From the NCBI GenBank assembly GCA_963930655.1, contig OZ005609.1, positions 23,137,001-23,201,000 of the forward strand: a stretch of 64,000 nucleotides of DNA. The letters run 5' to 3'. Within the stretch, counting starts at the first letter, position 1, and the number at the start of each line of letters is the position of its first letter. Source of the stretch: Myrica gale. Taxonomy: Eukaryota > Streptophyta > Magnoliopsida > Fagales > Myricaceae. This document shows, piece by piece, positions 61,555-64,000 of the stretch. Made by a program: the position numbers and the translations under genes. The notes below the pieces were generated by a model, which saw only the letters and a program-made list of their open reading frames with translations, was not told the DNA's origin and searched no databases.

Positions 61555-62400
61555 CTGAATTAAAGAAACAACACCAAAGCAAGATTACTATATAGGTGAA
61601 GAATTCTTCACGACACAAATAATTGGTTTTGACCTGAAGATGAGAAGAAAAAGAAACACTTAGAAGAGGGAAAATGAATACACGTATGCCAGCACACTGA
61701 ACTAATCTTTATACATACTACCCCAAGCATCAGGACAACACAAAAAGTTATAGTTCAATCAGATCTCAGAGTACTTGATTCGCACGGTACAGTATCCTTC
61801 CTAAACCACGGATAATTGCCCAATCTCTCCCTATTCCTCAGATAAAAAAAAACAATCCCCAATGTCTTTGTTAAAGCGGAAGAACCCAAAAATGTGAAAT
61901 GTATCATCCCAAATGAAAAATCCTAATGCCTAATACATCATCCAAAATAAGAAGCCAAGCAAACTCTAAAATGCACATCATACACGTATAAAAAATGCGA
62001 CAGTTCCCAGAGGACACAATCACCCAGTGCACACAAAAACGAGGATGAAAAGCTTTTTCAATCAGATCAAACAAAGGTGACTACAAAAAACAGACTTTAT
62101 CGAGTATACCATCAAAATTTCAGCAGTCATAAACATATTGACTTCCACCCTGAACAACAATCCTCCGACGCTATCTTAACAGAAGACGCCAAAAAAGTAA
62201 AAATGAACTTTATGTTAACCTTAATGTTTGTTCTGGTAGCTAAATCCCTAAAAATTGATACTTTTGGGACCCAAAGAAAAAAATTGCAGTCCAATTAACC
62301 CAATTGCACTTTTGTCAAAACAAAACAGGCATAAATCGAAGATTCTATTTTCTCATCATTGCCAGAGTATTCATAGCAAAGGGTAAAGTAATGTTCTGAA
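61555..62400. other. Upstream flank of the exonuclease relic
   Basis: AT-rich, with no gene seen. It should contain the former promoter of the exonuclease locus and the left flank of the inverted-repeat element. Confidence 0.45.
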
Positions 62401-62404
62401 TTTT

Positions 62405-64000
62405 AGGGGAATTTGGTATTTTAGTCCTTAGGTTTATACCCTTTTTATATTTGGGTCCTTGAAATTCAAACTTCAAATTTAAGATCCTTAAATTTTCAAT
62501 CTTGGACAAAAAGCCCTTCTGTTAACCTTCCGTCTCTTTTCTTAACCGCAACACTTGCCACGTCAGTACGAAGTATACGTGTCACTGCACTCAGTCATGT
62601 CATTTGCCTCATCATTATTTCTTCTTCACAAAACTCAACGTCTTCGCTTCTTCTCGTCATTTTTTCGACAACGTTTCTCGCTTCTTCTCGCTCTTCACAA
62701 GCAAACCTCTTTTCCTCGCCTCATAGAAGATCTTTTTCTGTACAGATCCAACACCTCCATTTCTTGTTTCTCTCCCGCTCTATAAAAGCCCCACCAACCC
62801 ATTCACCCTTCACTCACAAATTCTCGTTCTAGTTCGCCCCTGCCACCACCTCTTAAGTCCTCTTTCAACACCATGCAGCTTTTCCCCATTGTCACCCTTT
62901 GTTGCAACTTTTTGTTCTCACTTTGTTATCGATGTATTCTTATTTTTTAGTCATATTCAAAACTAGTTTATTCATAACTTCAATTAAACTTCGGGATGGG
63001 GAACTCTCGTGTTCCAATCCTAAAGTTCTCGTCCTCGGCTAAGAACTTCCCTTCTCCGTATCCCAGCACCCAAAAATCGTGGCCATGCAAGTGCCACAGA
63101 TTTATCTCATTGACACTTCATACTCTGTTTTCAAAACTTTGTTTTTCATGAGATACGTGGATAGTCTATATCTTAACTGACTTTAGTATCATTTTTTTAT
63201 GCGACTGTTTGAAACCGAAGTTGTGCTTTCTTGGTTTACTCTGACAATCAGAAATAAATGTGATTGTTTTTGGCTTCTCTTGAGAAAACATTGGCCTTTT
63301 GCTTAGAGAAGATTTGGTTTTTTATCTGTATCTGAAACTTCTCTAGTTCCTATTAATCAGGTACTTTCTGCAAAGAAGATGAGAGGAGGGGGTTTGTATG
63401 CAATTAACACTGACACTTCATACTCTGCTCTCATACACTTCATACTCTGTTTTCAAAACTTTGACAGATGCTCAACTATTTCGAGAGTTATCTGGTTGAA
63501 TTGAGAGTTAATACCGATTCTTAGAGTAGGTCTGCAGGTCTGCATGGGCACCCTTGTTGTTGAGGTATCCTTGTTGATGATGCCCCACGCAACTGCAAGG
63601 TCTTGGTAATCCCAGTCATGAAAACCTGCATGGTGATGAAAGAGGACTTAGAGGTGGTGGCAGGGGCGAACTAGAACGAGAATTTGTGAGTGAAGGGTGA
63701 ATGGGTTGGTGGGGCTTTTATAGAGCGGGAGAGAAACAAAGAAATGGAGGCGTTGGATCTGTATATAAAAAAATCTTCTATGAGGCGAGGAAAAGAGGTT
63801 TGCTTGTGAAAAGCGAGAGACGTTTGGAAAAAATGACGAGAAGAAGCGGAGACGTTGAGTTTTGTGAAGAAGAAATGAATGATGAGGCAAATGACATGAC
63901 TGAGTGCAGTGACACGTATACTTCGTACTGACGTGGCAAGTGCTGCTGTTAAGAAAAGTGACGGAAGGTTAACAGAAGGACGTTTTTGTCAAAGATTAAA
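62405..64000. mobile_element. Large inverted-repeat element, probable Pack-MULE
   Basis: The left arm (about 62494-62878) and right arm (about 63626-64000, cut by the window end) are inverted copies, around 90% identical by eye with one 12-base indel in a TTCTTCTCG repeat. The left outer end near 62405 reads AGGGGAATTTGGTATTTTAG, like many Mutator-like TIRs. Each arm holds TATAAAAG (62781-62788; complement at 63715-63722) pointing inward, as in MuDR-type TIRs. The loop of about 750 bp carries a minus-strand ascorbate oxidase fragment. No transposase is visible, so it is non-autonomous. The right end and the expected 9-bp duplication lie beyond the window. Confidence 0.75.
62985..63113 (-). 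pseudogene. Captured L-ascorbate oxidase fragment
   Basis: The minus strand encodes about 40 residues including WHLHGHDFWVLGYGEGKF and AEDENF, the C-terminal copper-binding region of plant L-ascorbate oxidase (multicopper oxidase). The family motif HPWHLHGHDF is changed to NLWHLHGHDF, losing one copper-ligand His. Homology stops shortly before a TGA near 62985. No other part of the enzyme is seen, so this is a captured exon piece inside the element, not a gene. Confidence 0.8.

Noticed and set aside
63540-63631. MQVF... peptide resembling the start of ubiquitin (MQIF)
   Set aside because: Similarity ends after a few residues; no ubiquitin core or C-terminal Gly-Gly follows.
1-64000. CRISPR arrays, rRNA genes, bacterial or organellar inserts
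   Set aside because: No regularly spaced repeats with unique spacers, no rRNA signature and no organellar gene order were seen.

Overview
The window is nuclear DNA of a flowering plant, most likely a eudicot. The genes are split by short AT-rich introns with GT-AG borders, and every recognisable protein matches a land-plant nuclear family. The spacers are AT-rich and full of small plant transposons (MITEs, a tRNA-derived SINE, hAT, MULE, a solo LTR, a LINE relic). There are no operons, bacterial signals, rRNA genes or CRISPR arrays. I could not fix the species.

Layout, left to right. At 310-2561 (+) lies a decayed 3' part of an eIF3 subunit A gene. A degenerate hAT transposon follows at 3024-5136, then a MITE. 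A six-exon mitochondrial single-stranded DNA-binding protein gene is at 6444-8961 (+). The next 5.4 kb is a repeat-rich spacer with a solo LTR and a fresh 251-bp-period tandem duplication, followed by a one-exon secreted GUB_WAK-type wall protein at 14373-15023 (+). A seven-coding-exon PP2C phosphatase is at 16726-19010 (-). Six kb of MITEs and a SINE separate it from a 19-exon CH-domain kinesin-14 at 25821-33494 (-), which contains an AT-AC (U12-type) intron. About 12.5 kb of gene desert follows, with MITEs, fold-back elements, a LINE relic and long C/G runs. Next come a nuclear RING+PHD protein at 47073-50450 (+) with a strikingly repetitive acidic/basic N-terminal half, a TGN Qa-SNARE of the SYP41 group at 51884-56092 (+) with a GC-AG intron, and a broken DPD1-type organellar exonuclease at 58406-61554 (-). 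The window ends inside a large inverted-repeat element from about 62400 that carries an L-ascorbate oxidase fragment and looks like a Pack-MULE.

The genes do not form a pathway; they are independent housekeeping or cell-biological loci: mitochondrial DNA maintenance, signalling, microtubule motor, chromatin or ubiquitin reader, and membrane fusion. Exon models were built by hand from splice sites and recalled protein families. Each of the five multi-exon intact models closes in frame without a leftover base, which supports them. The most interesting points are the putative Pack-MULE, the near-identical in-frame repeats of the RING/PHD protein, the U12 intron, and the exonuclease locus with a stop, a frameshift and a lost catalytic aspartate.
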